Assembly (NCBI RefSeq): GCF_000383915.1
Contig: NZ_KB912942.1
Location: 380,506 to 444,505 of the forward strand
Source: Amycolatopsis benzoatilytica AK 16/65
GTDB taxonomy: Bacteria > Actinomycetota > Actinomycetes > Mycobacteriales > Pseudonocardiaceae
Direction: 5' to 3'
DNA: 64,000 nucleotides
The notes under the pieces were generated by a model, which worked only from the letters and a program-made list of their open reading frames with translations, ran no database searches and was not told the origin of the DNA. This document shows, one piece after another, positions 1 through 9,349 of this stretch. How positions within the stretch are numbered: the first letter of the stretch is position 1; each line of letters opens with the position of its first letter. The translations under genes were made by a program, and so were the position numbers.

Positions 1-1418
<1,418 letters not shown>

Positions 1419-1506
1419 ACGAAGATGTTGCGCATCCACTCTACGGTTCTGAAACACCACACCGGCTGCCGCCCTGAGGGGTGGCGGGTGTGTGTTGTTT
1501 CGGAGT

Positions 1507-1625
1507 GTTTCGGTGGTTTTAGCGTCAGGGAAACGCCCGGTCCCATTCCGAACCCGGAAGCTAAGCCTGATTGCGCCGATGGTACTGCAACCGAAGGGTT
1601 GTGGGAGAGTAGGACACCGCCGAAC
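1507..1625 (+). rRNA. 5S ribosomal RNA
   Basis: A 119-nt 5S gene follows the 23S end by about 90 bp in the same direction, the usual rrn order. The terminal stem is visible: GTTTCGGTGG at the 5' end pairs with CCGCCGAAC at the 3' end. The conserved CCCATTCCGAACCCGGAAG loop region is at 1541-1559. No tRNA follows it. Confidence 0.95.
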
Positions 1626-1636
1626 TCAACCAGAGA

Positions 1637-1687
1637 CTGGGCCCCGGTCGAGAACCCCACAGGTTCTCCCGGGGCCCAGCCCTTTTT
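1637..1687 (+). terminator. rRNA operon terminator
   Basis: A long hairpin starts 12 bp after the 5S gene. The outer arms are CTGGGCCCCG and CGGGGCCCAG, the inner arms GAGAACC and GGTTCTC, and a run of five T follows at 1683-1687. It is the strongest terminator in the window and closes the rrn operon. Confidence 0.9.
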
Positions 1688-1867
1688 CATGTCCGGACAC
1701 GGCCGGTCCCGCGGAACCGGCCGTGTTCGGGACCGCAGCCGCGGCCTCGCATCCACGCGACAGCCGTCGCGACCGTCAGCGCTCGTCGCCGGCGGGGGAG
1801 CGGAACCCCGGCGGTGCAAGCCCGGCGACGCGGGCGGCACCAGCCACCCCGCGCCGCCGCCCGGCCG

Positions 1868-2073
1868 CACGAACCCGACCGGCACCGCCGCCCGACAGCA
1901 CGAACCCGGACGGGCACCGCTGCCCGACACCGCGAACCCGACCGGCACCGCTGCCCGACAGCGCGAACCCGGACGGGCACCGCGGCCGGACAGCGCGAAC
2001 CCAGACGGGCACCGCTGCCGGACAGCGCGAACCCGGCAGGCCGCCGCCGCCCGACAGCACGGACCCGACCTGC
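1868..2073. repeat. 31/32-bp tandem repeat, about 6.5 copies
   Basis: Units begin at 1868, 1899, 1931, 1962, 1994, 2026 and (partial) 2058. Each starts with CRCGAACCC and ends with CCCGACAG or a close variant. Units are 31 or 32 bp, so translation would change frame from copy to copy, which argues against a repeat protein. Function unknown. Confidence 0.75.
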
Positions 2074-2112
2074 AACGACCGGGATCATCCAGCCGGCACC
2101 ACTCCCGCACCC

Positions 2113-2153
2113 CGAAGAAAAACCAGGCCCGGCCCCACAGGGGACCGGGCCTT
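2113..2153 (-). terminator. Minus-strand hairpin with T tract
   Basis: The arms AGGCCCGG-CCCC and GGGG-A-CCGGGCCT pair with a one-base bulge. On the minus strand a T-rich tract (complement of GAAGAAAAACC) follows. No minus-strand gene ends here; it may back up the terminator at 2516 and keep transcripts out of the rrn operon. Confidence 0.5.
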
Positions 2154-2515
2154 CGTCATATGGCCGGGCGCGGCTCGTGACCGGGGACCTAGCCGGAGAC
2201 AACCGGAGACAACGGGGACCTGCTCGGAGACCCAGACCGAGACCGAGACCGAGAGCGGCCGAATACTCCTCCGCTACGCCGCTCTCCGGAACGGCCCGGG
2301 GATCCGCATCGCCCTGAGATTGACTAGTCACCTGCGGGCCGTGCGGCCTGCGCGTTGTAACAAGACCCGGCGTCGGTCGTGCTTGTCCGCCCCCGCAGCC
2401 GCACTTGCTTCCGAACGAACCACCGCTGCCCGTCTCGCTCGCGGCTCACTCCCGGTTGAGGCTGGCTGCGTGCCCACTCACCACGGGAGAACCCCGTTCG
2501 CGAAGCGACAGCGAC

Positions 2516-2548
2516 AAAAAAGGTGCCGGAGCACGAAGCTCCGGCACC
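2516..2548 (-). terminator. Terminator of the L,D-transpeptidase gene
   Basis: A perfect 11-bp stem, GGTGCCGGAGC / GCTCCGGCACC, with a five-base loop is followed on the minus strand by six T. It lies 51 bp past the stop codon of the L,D-transpeptidase gene. Confidence 0.88.
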
Positions 2549-2599
2549 CTTTCCGATCCGAACCCGGTCCGCATCCCGGCGCTGGGCCGGGCGGGAGAC

Positions 2600-3799
2600 T
2601 TACTGGGCCGAGCCCTTCTGCCAGTCGGCCCACGACTTGGACCAGTCGCCGTAAAGGTCCCAGACCGGGAGCTGCGGGCCGCCCGAGTTGGTCACCTCCA
2701 CGACGTCTCCGAGTCCGAAGTTCTGGAAGAACCACTGGGCGTTGTCGGCGTTCAGGTTGATGCAGCCGTGCGAGACGTTCGAGTTGCCCTGCTGTCCGAC
2801 GCTGTTCGGGTTCTCGTGGACGAACTCACCGTCGTTCGAGATGCGCTCGGACCACTTCTCGTTCGAGCGGTACGCCTTCGGGTCCGGCGGGCAGACGCCG
2901 TACGTGCAGGAGTCCATCGTGTAGTTCGCCTGCTTGTCGGAGATGACGTGCGGGCCGAGGTGCGTCGGGGTGGAGTCCTTGCCCATCGAGATCGGCATGG
3001 ACTTCACCATCGAGCCGTTGTGGAAGATCTGCATCTGTTCGCTGTTGCCGTCGGCCTTCGCGATCCACGAATCGTGCACCTTGTACGTTTCGGTGCGATC
3101 GTCCGATCCGTAGACGCCGTTGCCGAAGTCGACGCCGTAGATCTTCGCGGTCACGGTGAGCGTGGTGCCCGGCTTCCAGTATTCCTTCGGCCGGTAGTGG
3201 ACGTTCTTGTCGTCCATCCAGTACCAGCTGCCTTCCTGCTTCGGCGAGGACTCGACGGTGAGCGCCTTCTCCACCGCCGCCTTGTTCTTCACCGGGACGC
3301 CGAAGCTGAACACGATCGGCTGGCCCACGCCGACGCCGGTGGCCTTGACCGCGCCCGGAGCCGGGATCAGGTTCGCGTTCGCCTGCTTCGTCGGCGTCAG
3401 CGTGGTGACCTGGCTGGTCTTCTCGACCGGCTTGCCGTCCGCGCCCTGGGCGTCGGCCTTCACCTGATACGTGCCGCCGTAGCCGAGCACCTCGGTGGAG
3501 GTCCAGCTGAGCTTGTCCGAGGAGAACTCGCCGGCGACCGTCTTGCCCTTGGCGCTCGTGACGGTGACCGCGGTGAGCTTCCCGTTCGCCGCCTTCACGA
3601 CGATCGGCGTGCTCGGGCTGATCCCGGACGCGTTGGCCGGCTCGATCGACACCGATGCGGGCGTCGCGGCCTGGCTCGACCCGTCCGCCGCGCCCGGCGC
3701 GGCGGGGCTGCCGCCGCCGTCCCCGGAGGAACAGGCCGAAAGCAGCAGGGTCGCCGCGAGAATTCCGGCGACCGGAAAGAAAGTCTTCTTCGGGAACAT
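2600..3799 (-). CDS. L,D-transpeptidase lipoprotein (YkuD domain)
   Basis: A 399-aa lipoprotein predicted to make 3-3 cross-links in peptidoglycan. The N-terminus is a signal peptide ending in the lipobox LSAC, with the lipidated cysteine at residue 23, so the enzyme should sit on the outer face of the membrane. Two Ig-like domains fill roughly residues 40-250, as in mycobacterial LdtMt2. The YkuD catalytic motif SHGCINL is complete (His344, Cys346), followed by a Trp-rich tail. The ATG start is preceded by a weak AGAGA. A strong terminator follows the stop and the gene is transcribed alone. It is one of a family usually present in several copies; the exact paralogue cannot be told from sequence alone. 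Confidence 0.93.
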   Translation of the reverse strand: MFPKKTFFPVAGILAATLLLSACSSGDGGGSPAAPGAADGSSQAATPASVSIEPANASGISPSTPIVVKAANGKLTAVTVTSAKGKTVAGEFSSDKLSWTSTEVLGYGGTYQVKADAQGADGKPVEKTSQVTTLTPTKQANANLIPAPGAVKATGVGVGQPIVFSFGVPVKNKAAVEKALTVESSPKQEGSWYWMDDKNVHYRPKEYWKPGTTLTVTAKIYGVDFGNGVYGSDDRTETYKVHDSWIAKADGNSEQMQIFHNGSMVKSMPISMGKDSTPTHLGPHVISDKQANYTMDSCTYGVCPPDPKAYRSNEKWSERISNDGEFVHENPNSVGQQGNSNVSHGCINLNADNAQWFFQNFGLGDVVEVTNSGGPQLPVWDLYGDWSKSWADWQKGSAQ

Positions 3800-4323
3800 T
3801 ATGTCTCTTTTGTGAGTATTGCGGACCGGCAGGGTTCAACTGCAAAACTACGCGATAGGGAAGACGCTCCGACTGGCGGATGGGTGCATTGGGGTGACGT
3901 GGATCACCATTCTCGATTTCGGCGACCGGCGGATGAACGCGCATCGTGCCGAAGTGCGGTAATGCCGAGTGCGGATGAGCGAAGCGGAGTTTGGCGAGGT
4001 GAATCGGGGCGAATGGCGGGGGCTCCGGTTGCGGTGGGGGCGGCTGAGTGGTCGGGGCGCGGATGGAGTTCGACGAGGTTGGCCGGTGCGGTGTGCGGGC
4101 GGGCGAGTCCAACCGGACGAGACGGCGCGGACTTGACGGGTGAACCAGCCGGGCGCGGCAGCGGACGGTAGTCGGTGCACCTCGGCCAGGTCGGGGAAGC
4201 ACAGGCCGGAAGCGGTCGCGGACGAGTGCGCCGGTCGGGCAGAAGCGAGGCAAAGCGGCGCAGGTCAGCGGAAAGCCAGGGCGCCACCGCATTCAGTCCA
4301 CTGACCCGAACCCGAGCGGAGGC
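3800..4323. other. 524-bp gap upstream of the L,D-transpeptidase gene
   Basis: No recognisable gene. Short frames exist on both strands but none has a domain, a clear ribosome binding site or a conserved look. The part next to 3799 must carry the L,D-transpeptidase promoter. A TTGAAC hexamer (minus strand, 3834-3839) is a possible -35 box, but its spacing to the nearest -10-like sequence is too short to be convincing. I see no repeat or terminator here. Confidence 0.5.
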
Positions 4324-5202
4324 TCAATTGTCGACAGGCCGCAACAATCCGGGCGCACCGTACAAGCCCGGACCGTCCACGGAGAGCTCCTTCAAATGCC
4401 CCCTGGCCGACTCGTACGCCTGCGCGGCCAATTCGTCGGTGCGGGTGAAGTCCAATGGGCTCACCTGCACTGGAGCCGGTCCGGGCAGGTAGACCACCGG
4501 GACCCTCTTCGCGGCCGCCGGCGCTTCCAGCACCGCCTGATTCCGCATGCTGATCATCGCGGTGAACATCATCACCTCGGCGAACGTCCGGGGCGCGCCG
4601 GGCATTTTGCCGGGGAACGCGCAGTCCAGGACCACCAGTGAGCGCGCGCCCATCTGCAGCGCCTGTCGCATCGGCACGTTCGCGACCAGGCCGCCGTCGT
4701 AAAGCAGCTTGTCCTCGTGCGGGACTGGCGGGTAAATGCCGGGGATCGCGCAGCTCGCGAGCAGCGGGGCTTGCAGCGGGCCGGATCGCAGCAAAACCGG
4801 TTCGGCGGTGTCCACGTCGGTGGTGACCACGCCCAGCGGCAGCGCCAGGTCCTCGAATCGGCAGCCGAGACCCAGGTGGTCGTCGATGATTTTCGCCAGG
4901 CCGGTGTTCGGGAAGAGGTGGGTTTTGCTGTGCCGCAGCGTCCGGACCTGGCTGAAGACTCCGCCTGGGAACGCTTCGGCCTTGGTCATGTGTGCCCAGA
5001 TGCGGCGGAGCCGAGTCAGCCGGTCGTCGCCGGGCAAGGCCAGCACCGCTGCGTTCAGCGAGCCGACGGACGTGCCGACCACCAGGTCCGGGGTCAGACC
5101 CGCCTCGTCCAGCGCTTGCAGCATGCCGACTTGCAGCGCTCCGAGACTGCCGCCGCCGCCCAGGACGAAAGCGGTCGGCTTCGGGAGATCTAGTGCCTGC
5201 AT
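4324..5202 (-). CDS. Patatin-like phospholipase family protein
   Basis: A 292-aa serine hydrolase of the patatin/RssA type, expected to cleave acyl esters of lipids. The oxyanion-hole glycines GGGGSLG begin at residue 15, the nucleophile lies in GTSVGS (Ser45), and the catalytic Asp is in YDGG (Asp169), so the Ser-Asp dyad is intact. There is no signal peptide, which fits a cytoplasmic or membrane-associated enzyme. A TAGATT hexamer lies 6 nt before the ATG with no Shine-Dalgarno, suggesting a leaderless mRNA. DedA starts upstream on the same strand but its stop is 42 bp away and this gene seems to have its own promoter. The physiological substrate is unknown. Confidence 0.9.
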   Translation of the reverse strand: MQALDLPKPTAFVLGGGGSLGALQVGMLQALDEAGLTPDLVVGTSVGSLNAAVLALPGDDRLTRLRRIWAHMTKAEAFPGGVFSQVRTLRHSKTHLFPNTGLAKIIDDHLGLGCRFEDLALPLGVVTTDVDTAEPVLLRSGPLQAPLLASCAIPGIYPPVPHEDKLLYDGGLVANVPMRQALQMGARSLVVLDCAFPGKMPGAPRTFAEVMMFTAMISMRNQAVLEAPAAAKRVPVVYLPGPAPVQVSPLDFTRTDELAAQAYESARGHLKELSVDGPGLYGAPGLLRPVDN

Positions 5203-5208
5203 AGCTCG

Positions 5209-5214
5209 AATCTA
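5209..5214 (-). promoter_or_regulatory. -10 box, leaderless patatin gene
   Basis: TAGATT ends 6 nt before the ATG at 5202. No Shine-Dalgarno is present in between. Confidence 0.55.
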
Positions 5215-5244
5215 GTGAGCGGATCCGTTCCCAGGAGGGTGAGA

Positions 5245-5871
5245 TCAGTCCCGGACGCCGAGGGTCTTCCGTTTCTTCAGCCGCAGCAAGAAGAACACCA
5301 GCACGCCGACGATCACCGCCGCGACCACCAGGAATCCGGTGTTCATCGCGCTTTCCACCTTCTTGGCCGCTTCCCCGAGCGCCGCGCCGAGGCTGAGGTG
5401 CACCAGCGACCAGCAAAGCGCCCCGGCTGTGGTCGCGGGCAGGAACTTCCGGAACGGCAGGTTCGACGCTCCGGCGGCGGCCGGCGTCAGCGTGCGCAGC
5501 ACCGGCAGGAATCGGGCGAAGAAGACCGCCCACGCGCCTCGCCGTTCCAGTACGCCGGTGGCGCGGTCCCAGGCCTCCAGGCCGTACTTGCGGACCAGCT
5601 TCGTCTCCCGCAATCTCGGCCCGAACTTGCGGCCGAGCGCGTACCCGACCGAATCGCCCAGTGCGGCGCACGCCGTCACGACGACCCAGAGGGTCAGGAA
5701 GCGGGGCATGGACGTCGCCGTTGTCGCCGCGATCAGCAATCCCGACTCGCCAGGAGCGACGAAGCCCAGCCCGATCGTGCATTCGGCGAAGACGAGTCCG
5801 CCGGCCGCCGCTACCAGTCCCGGCTGAGGGAGTGCCTGCAGCCAGTCGAGAAGATCCGTTACCAAAGCCAC
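5245..5871 (-). CDS. DedA family membrane protein (VTT domain)
   Basis: A 208-aa integral membrane protein of the DedA/SNARE-associated family; members act in membrane homeostasis, and some as undecaprenyl-phosphate or phospholipid transporters. The family signatures are present: E-x-x-x-G-x-x-x-PGE near residue 30, GDSVGYALGR near residue 74, and the FARFLPVLRTLTPAAAG re-entrant motif near residue 120. A last transmembrane helix and a basic tail (RLKKRKTLGVRD) close the protein. The start is GTG, with TAAAGT 6 nt upstream. The lipA terminator lies between this gene and lipA. Confidence 0.9.
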   Translation of the reverse strand: MALVTDLLDWLQALPQPGLVAAAGGLVFAECTIGLGFVAPGESGLLIAATTATSMPRFLTLWVVVTACAALGDSVGYALGRKFGPRLRETKLVRKYGLEAWDRATGVLERRGAWAVFFARFLPVLRTLTPAAAGASNLPFRKFLPATTAGALCWSLVHLSLGAALGEAAKKVESAMNTGFLVVAAVIVGVLVFFLLRLKKRKTLGVRD

Positions 5872-5877
5872 AACTGC

Positions 5878-5883
5878 ACTTTA
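5878..5883 (-). promoter_or_regulatory. -10 box, leaderless dedA-like gene
   Basis: TAAAGT ends 6 nt before the GTG at 5871. Confidence 0.5.
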
Positions 5884-5920
5884 CTGACTCTTTGGAATCG
5901 GCTGCCACCTCCGGAAACGA

Positions 5921-5947
5921 CGAAGGGCCCCCGATGGGGGCCCTTCG
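5921..5947 (-). terminator. Hairpin terminator after lipA
   Basis: The perfect 12-bp stem CGAAGGGCCCCC / GGGGGCCCTTCG with a 3-base loop lies 12 bp beyond the lipA stop. The downstream minus strand is only mildly T-rich (TCGTCGTTTCC). Confidence 0.75.
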
Positions 5948-5959
5948 GTACGGGTGGGT

Positions 5960-6961
5960 TCAGCGAGACAGCAGGCTGCTGGCTTCTTGTGCCGCTGGTC
6001 CTTCGGCGGTCAGGTGGGCCAGGTTCTCCGGCAGTTCCTCGCCCCGGTGCGCCTTCGTCTGCGCGTACAACCGGCCCGCCCGATACGACGACCGCACCAA
6101 CGGACCCGCCATCACCCCCGGGAACCCGATCGCCTCCGCGGTCTTCGCATGCTCCACGAACTCCTCCGGCTTCACCCAGCGGTCCACCGGATGATGCCGC
6201 GGCGAGGGCCGCAAATACTGCGTGATCGTGACGATCTCGCACCCCGCGTCGAACAACTCCCGCAACGCGACACCGACCTCGTCCGGAGTCTCCCCCATCC
6301 CCAGAATCAGGTTCGACTTCGTCACCAGCCCCGCCGCCCGCGCCCGCGTGATCACCTCCAGCGACCGCGCATACCGGAACCCCGGACGGATCCGCTTGAA
6401 AACCCGCGGCACCGTCTCCACGTTGTGCGCCAACACCTCCGGACCCGACCCGAACACCTCAGCCAGCCGACCCTGCTCCGCATTGAAATCCGGGATCAGC
6501 AGCTCCACACCCGTGCCCGGGTTCAACTCGTGGATCCGGCGCACCGTCTCCGCATACAGCCACGCACCACCGTCGGCCAGATCGTCCCGAGCCACCCCCG
6601 TGACCGTCGAGTACCGCAACCCCATCGCCCGCACCGACTCCGCGACCTTCCGCGGCTCCGCGCGGTCCAACGCCGCCGGCTTGCCCGTGTCGATCTGACA
6701 GAAATCACACCGCCGCGTGCACTGATCCCCACCGATCAAAAACGTCGCTTCCCGATCCTCCCAACACTCGTAAATGTTGGGACACCCCGCTTCCTCGCAA
6801 ACCGTGTGCAGACCCTCCCGCTTCACCAAACCCTTCAGCTCAGTGAACTCCGGCCCCATCCGCACCCGCGTCTTGATCCACGACGGCTTCTTCTCAATCG
6901 GCGTCTCACTGTTGCGAACCTCAAGCCGCAACAGTTTGCGCCCTTCCGGCGAAGCACTCAC
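5960..6961 (-). CDS. lipA: Lipoyl synthase
   Basis: Radical-SAM enzyme that inserts two sulfurs into protein-bound octanoyl groups to make lipoate. With the start at GTG 6961 the product has 333 aa. Both iron-sulfur motifs are complete: the auxiliary cluster C-x4-C-x5-C (Cys55, 60, 66) and the radical-SAM cluster C-x3-C-x2-C in CTRRCDFC (Cys81, 85, 88). An alternative GTG at 6970 overlaps a TAGGGT -10 box that lies 7 nt before 6961, so I prefer 6961 and a leaderless transcript. Its partner lipB is 4 kb away instead of adjacent as in mycobacteria. Confidence 0.96.
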   Translation of the reverse strand: MSASPEGRKLLRLEVRNSETPIEKKPSWIKTRVRMGPEFTELKGLVKREGLHTVCEEAGCPNIYECWEDREATFLIGGDQCTRRCDFCQIDTGKPAALDRAEPRKVAESVRAMGLRYSTVTGVARDDLADGGAWLYAETVRRIHELNPGTGVELLIPDFNAEQGRLAEVFGSGPEVLAHNVETVPRVFKRIRPGFRYARSLEVITRARAAGLVTKSNLILGMGETPDEVGVALRELFDAGCEIVTITQYLRPSPRHHPVDRWVKPEEFVEHAKTAEAIGFPGVMAGPLVRSSYRAGRLYAQTKAHRGEELPENLAHLTAEGPAAQEASSLLSR

Positions 6962-6968
6962 GGGCTCC

Positions 6969-6974
6969 ACCCTA
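6969..6974 (-). promoter_or_regulatory. -10 box, leaderless lipA
   Basis: TAGGGT ends 7 nt before the preferred GTG at 6961 and overlaps the alternative GTG at 6970, so it decides the start. Confidence 0.55.
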
Positions 6975-7088
6975 CGCCGGGGGTTTCCGGCGAGCTGATC
7001 GTCGGCGCCGCCGTGCCGGGAGGTCCTGGATCCGCGGCACCGGACCGCACGGATCGGTCGCGGGCGGGTTGACGATCGGCGCGGGTCG

Positions 7089-8039
7089 TCAGCTCGGGTC
7101 GGGCGTGACCTTGGTCAGTTCCGCGGTCAGGTCCCACAGCCCGGCTCCGGCGTGCGGGTCCCGGGCCGCGGCGAGCGTCCGCACCTTGGTCGGCTGGCCG
7201 CGCATTCCGAAGAACCGGTCCGGTCCGATGTAGTCGCCGCCCTCGACGTCCGGTGCGGTCGCCGCGTACAGCTGCGGCAGCGCGCCGAACTCGACGCGCT
7301 GGGCGAACAACATCCCGCCCAGCTTGCCGGTTTCCCGAATCACTCCGCGGACGAGCGCGTTCTGGTACGAGCTGGCCATGTTGGCCGTCAACCCAGTCGA
7401 GCTGTACCCGGGATGCGCGAGCACGCTCAGCACGGTCGAGCCCTCCGCGCGCAGGCGGCGGTCCAGTTCGATGCCGAAGATCTGGTTGGCCAGCTTCGCC
7501 TGGCCGTATGCGGCGCTCGGGTGGTATCGGCGGTGTTCGGCGTTCGGGTCGGCCAAGTGCAGCCGCGCGCCGGTCGCGGCGAGGCTCGACAGCGTCACCA
7601 CGCGAGCCGCCGGCGCGCCGCGCAGGGCGGGCATCAGCAACCAGGTGAGTGCCGCGTGGCCGAGGTGGTTGGTGCCGAACTGCAGTTCGAAGCCGTCGGC
7701 GGTGCGGCCGTGCGCGGTCGCCATCACGCCGGCGTTGTTCATGAGCACGTCCAGCGCGTCGCCAGTCAGCTCACGCACCTTCGCGGCCGCGGAGCGGACC
7801 GACGCCAGATCGGCGAGGTCCAGCTGGACGAGCACTGGCTCGGGGCCCGACGCGGACTCGCGGACGGAGTCGAGGGCGGCCGCTCCGCGTTCCGGCGAGC
7901 GGCAGCCGAGCAGGACCCGGCAGCCGCGGGCGGCGAGAACGCCTGCCGAACGCAGGCCGAGGCCGGAATTCGCGCCAGTGATCAAGACGGTGCGGCCGCT
8001 TTGGACGGCGATCCGGTCCTCGGTCCAGCGTTCGCTCAT
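7089..8039 (-). CDS. Short-chain dehydrogenase/reductase
   Basis: A 316-aa NAD(P)-dependent oxidoreductase of the classical/extended SDR type, close to retinol- and protochlorophyllide-reductase-like members. The cofactor motif is TGANSGLG near residue 20, the structural NNAGVM motif near residue 100, and the active site YGQAK (Tyr, Lys) near residue 184. The Arg after the first strand (GCRSPERG) suggests NADPH preference, which is inference. The stop of the upstream gene at 8052 is 12 bp before this ATG, so the two are probably co-transcribed. Substrate unknown. Confidence 0.9.
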   Translation of the reverse strand: MSERWTEDRIAVQSGRTVLITGANSGLGLRSAGVLAARGCRVLLGCRSPERGAAALDSVRESASGPEPVLVQLDLADLASVRSAAAKVRELTGDALDVLMNNAGVMATAHGRTADGFELQFGTNHLGHAALTWLLMPALRGAPAARVVTLSSLAATGARLHLADPNAEHRRYHPSAAYGQAKLANQIFGIELDRRLRAEGSTVLSVLAHPGYSSTGLTANMASSYQNALVRGVIRETGKLGGMLFAQRVEFGALPQLYAATAPDVEGGDYIGPDRFFGMRGQPTKVRTLAAARDPHAGAGLWDLTAELTKVTPDPS

Positions 8040-8051
8040 CGGGTCAGCTAA

Positions 8052-8573
8052 TCACGCGCTGGGCGCGAGCAGGCGCAAGAGATGCCCGACGGGGCCGCGT
8101 CGGCGTGCCGGAGCGGCGTCGCCGGCCCGCAGCAGGGCCTCCAGTGCCCGGCCGACCTTGACGATCTCGTCGGCCGGTTCGTGCGGCTCGGCGAGGCCGG
8201 CGGTCAGCGCCAGCGTGTGCAATTCGATACGGTGCAACGGTTCCAGGGCCGGGCAGCGCGTCAGCGCGCCGTCCAGGACTGCCCGGAGGTCTTCGTGGTC
8301 GTGCTGCGCTTGCCGCCATGCCCGGGTGACGGCGTCGACCTGGTCGCCCGCGTCGTCGGCTTCGTCGGGATCGGCGAACTCGGCGCGCAGGTAGCCGCTA
8401 AGCAGCTGTGACCACTTGTACTGCAACGCCAGCAGCAGGTTCTCTTCGGTGCCGAACTCGTCGGCGGCACCCGGGATTTCGTCCAGTTCCAACGGCGCAT
8501 CGGGAGCGCGGCGGGCCTGGCGGACAGTGGCCTCGAGGATCTCTCGGCGCCGGTAGAAGTCGGTCCAGCTCAT
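8052..8573 (-). CDS. Conserved hypothetical protein, helical
   Basis: A 173-aa soluble, mostly helical protein beginning MSWTDFYRRREILE. I do not recognise a named domain. The ATG at 8573 is chosen over a longer frame because a strong GGAAGGGGAG ribosome binding site lies just before it. It is divergent from the TetR gene, shares its operator region, and probably forms an operon with the SDR gene. The dense acidic/aromatic helices in the middle (LLLALQYKWSQLLSGYL) resemble small regulatory or chaperone-like proteins, but no function is claimed. Confidence 0.7.
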   Translation of the reverse strand: MSWTDFYRRREILEATVRQARRAPDAPLELDEIPGAADEFGTEENLLLALQYKWSQLLSGYLRAEFADPDEADDAGDQVDAVTRAWRQAQHDHEDLRAVLDGALTRCPALEPLHRIELHTLALTAGLAEPHEPADEIVKVGRALEALLRAGDAAPARRRGPVGHLLRLLAPSA

Positions 8574-8601
8574 GATGTGGCTCCCCTTCCGTGATCCGGG
8601 C

Positions 8602-8667
8602 CATACTGCCGGTCTGCGGCATACTCCCGGTACGGACCTGACGGGGTCCAACATACCACGGGTACGG
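8602..8667. promoter_or_regulatory. Three-copy operator between divergent genes
   Basis: Three direct copies of a CATAC-x4-GGT element begin at 8602, 8620 and 8652; the last two continue as GGTACGG. Each core is an imperfect TAC-N5-GTA palindrome. A larger nested inverted repeat, GGTACGGACC ... GGTCCaacaTACC, spans 8629-8657. The position between the minus-strand gene at 8573 and the TetR gene at 8698 fits binding sites for that regulator. Confidence 0.5.
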
Positions 8668-8684
8668 TCCGGCGGGGCCCGGCG

Positions 8685-8690
8685 TAAGGT
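8685..8690 (+). promoter_or_regulatory. -10 box, tetR gene
   Basis: TAAGGT ends 7 nt before GTG 8698. The same bases contain AAGG, so a weak Shine-Dalgarno reading is also possible; both point to 8698. Confidence 0.5.
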
Positions 8691-8697
8691 TGTGAGC

Positions 8698-9324
8698 GTG
8701 CCGACAATGAGGTCCCGACGACTCGACTACTCCGAGTCGACCCGATCCGCCCTGGTGGACAGCGCGGTCGAACTGTTCACCAAACGCGGATACGCGGGCA
8801 CGTCGCTCGACGAGGTCGCCAAGCGTGCCCGGGTCACGAAAGGCGCGCTGTACCACCATTTCAGTGGCAAACAGGCGTTGTTCGAAGCCGCGTTCGAGCA
8901 AGTGGAAAGCCTGGTCTACGACCGGTTGCACACCATCATGACCGGACAGGGCGCGCCGTGGGAGCGGGCGATGAGCGGGCTGCAGGCGTTCATCCGCAGC
9001 TGCCTCGACCCGTCGTACCAGCGGATCGCCATCCACGAAGGCCCGGTGGTGATGGGCTGGGAACGCTGGCGCGAGGCCGAGGAGCGCTCCAGCTTCGGGC
9101 TCGTCCGGTCCGGCCTGCAACTGCTCGTGGACGCGGGCGAGGTGGAGCCGGTGCCGGTCGACCTGACCGCCCGGCTGCTGTTCGGCGCCCTGTCGAGCGC
9201 GGCCACCGAAATCGCCGGCGCGCCCGACCCGAAGAAGGTCGGGGCCGAGATCGAGGACGTCATCACGCGGATGCTGACGCGGCTGCGCCGGCCGGGCCAG
9301 CAGGAGCAGCCCGCCGCGGGGTGA
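8698..9324 (+). CDS. TetR family transcriptional regulator
   Basis: A 208-aa one-component regulator. The N-terminal helix-turn-helix reads SLDEVAKRARVTKGALYHHF (about residues 40-59), typical of TetR, followed by a helical ligand-binding domain. I start it at GTG 8698, supported by the TAAGGT/AAGG element; GTG 8692 and ATG 8707 are alternatives. It is divergent from the 8052-8573 gene and lies 25 bp upstream of an F420-type oxidoreductase gene. It probably represses its own divergent promoter through the repeated sites at 8602-8667. The ligand is unknown. Confidence 0.9.
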   Translation: MPTMRSRRLDYSESTRSALVDSAVELFTKRGYAGTSLDEVAKRARVTKGALYHHFSGKQALFEAAFEQVESLVYDRLHTIMTGQGAPWERAMSGLQAFIRSCLDPSYQRIAIHEGPVVMGWERWREAEERSSFGLVRSGLQLLVDAGEVEPVPVDLTARLLFGALSSAATEIAGAPDPKKVGAEIEDVITRMLTRLRRPGQQEQPAAG

Positions 9325-9336
9325 TCGCGACGCGGT

Positions 9337-9342
9337 TAGGCT
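9337..9342 (+). promoter_or_regulatory. -10 box, leaderless LLM oxidoreductase gene
   Basis: TAGGCT ends 7 nt before ATG 9350, inside the 25-bp gap after the tetR stop. It would give the oxidoreductase a promoter independent of tetR. Confidence 0.45.
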
Positions 9343-9349
9343 GGCGGCC

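Larger units (their letters stand above)
1688..2515. other. Non-genic GC-rich spacer after the rrn operon
   Basis: About 830 bp without a gene I can support. All six frames are open for long stretches because the DNA is GC-rich and repetitive, and none encodes a recognisable domain. The spacer holds a 31/32-bp tandem repeat (1868-2073), a minus-facing hairpin (2113-2153) and three GACCGA hexamers near 2234-2252. Confidence 0.6.

Noticed and set aside
3848..4287. Small minus-strand proteins of 110-127 aa in the gap after 3800
   Set aside because: Two overlapping frames compete, neither has a Shine-Dalgarno or -10 box at its start, and the sequences are Arg/Pro-rich without a domain.
4265..5908. 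547-aa protein across the patatin and DedA genes in another frame
   Set aside because: It runs through two clear genes out of frame, is Arg/Gly/Pro-rich and has no domain, a typical GC-rich shadow frame.
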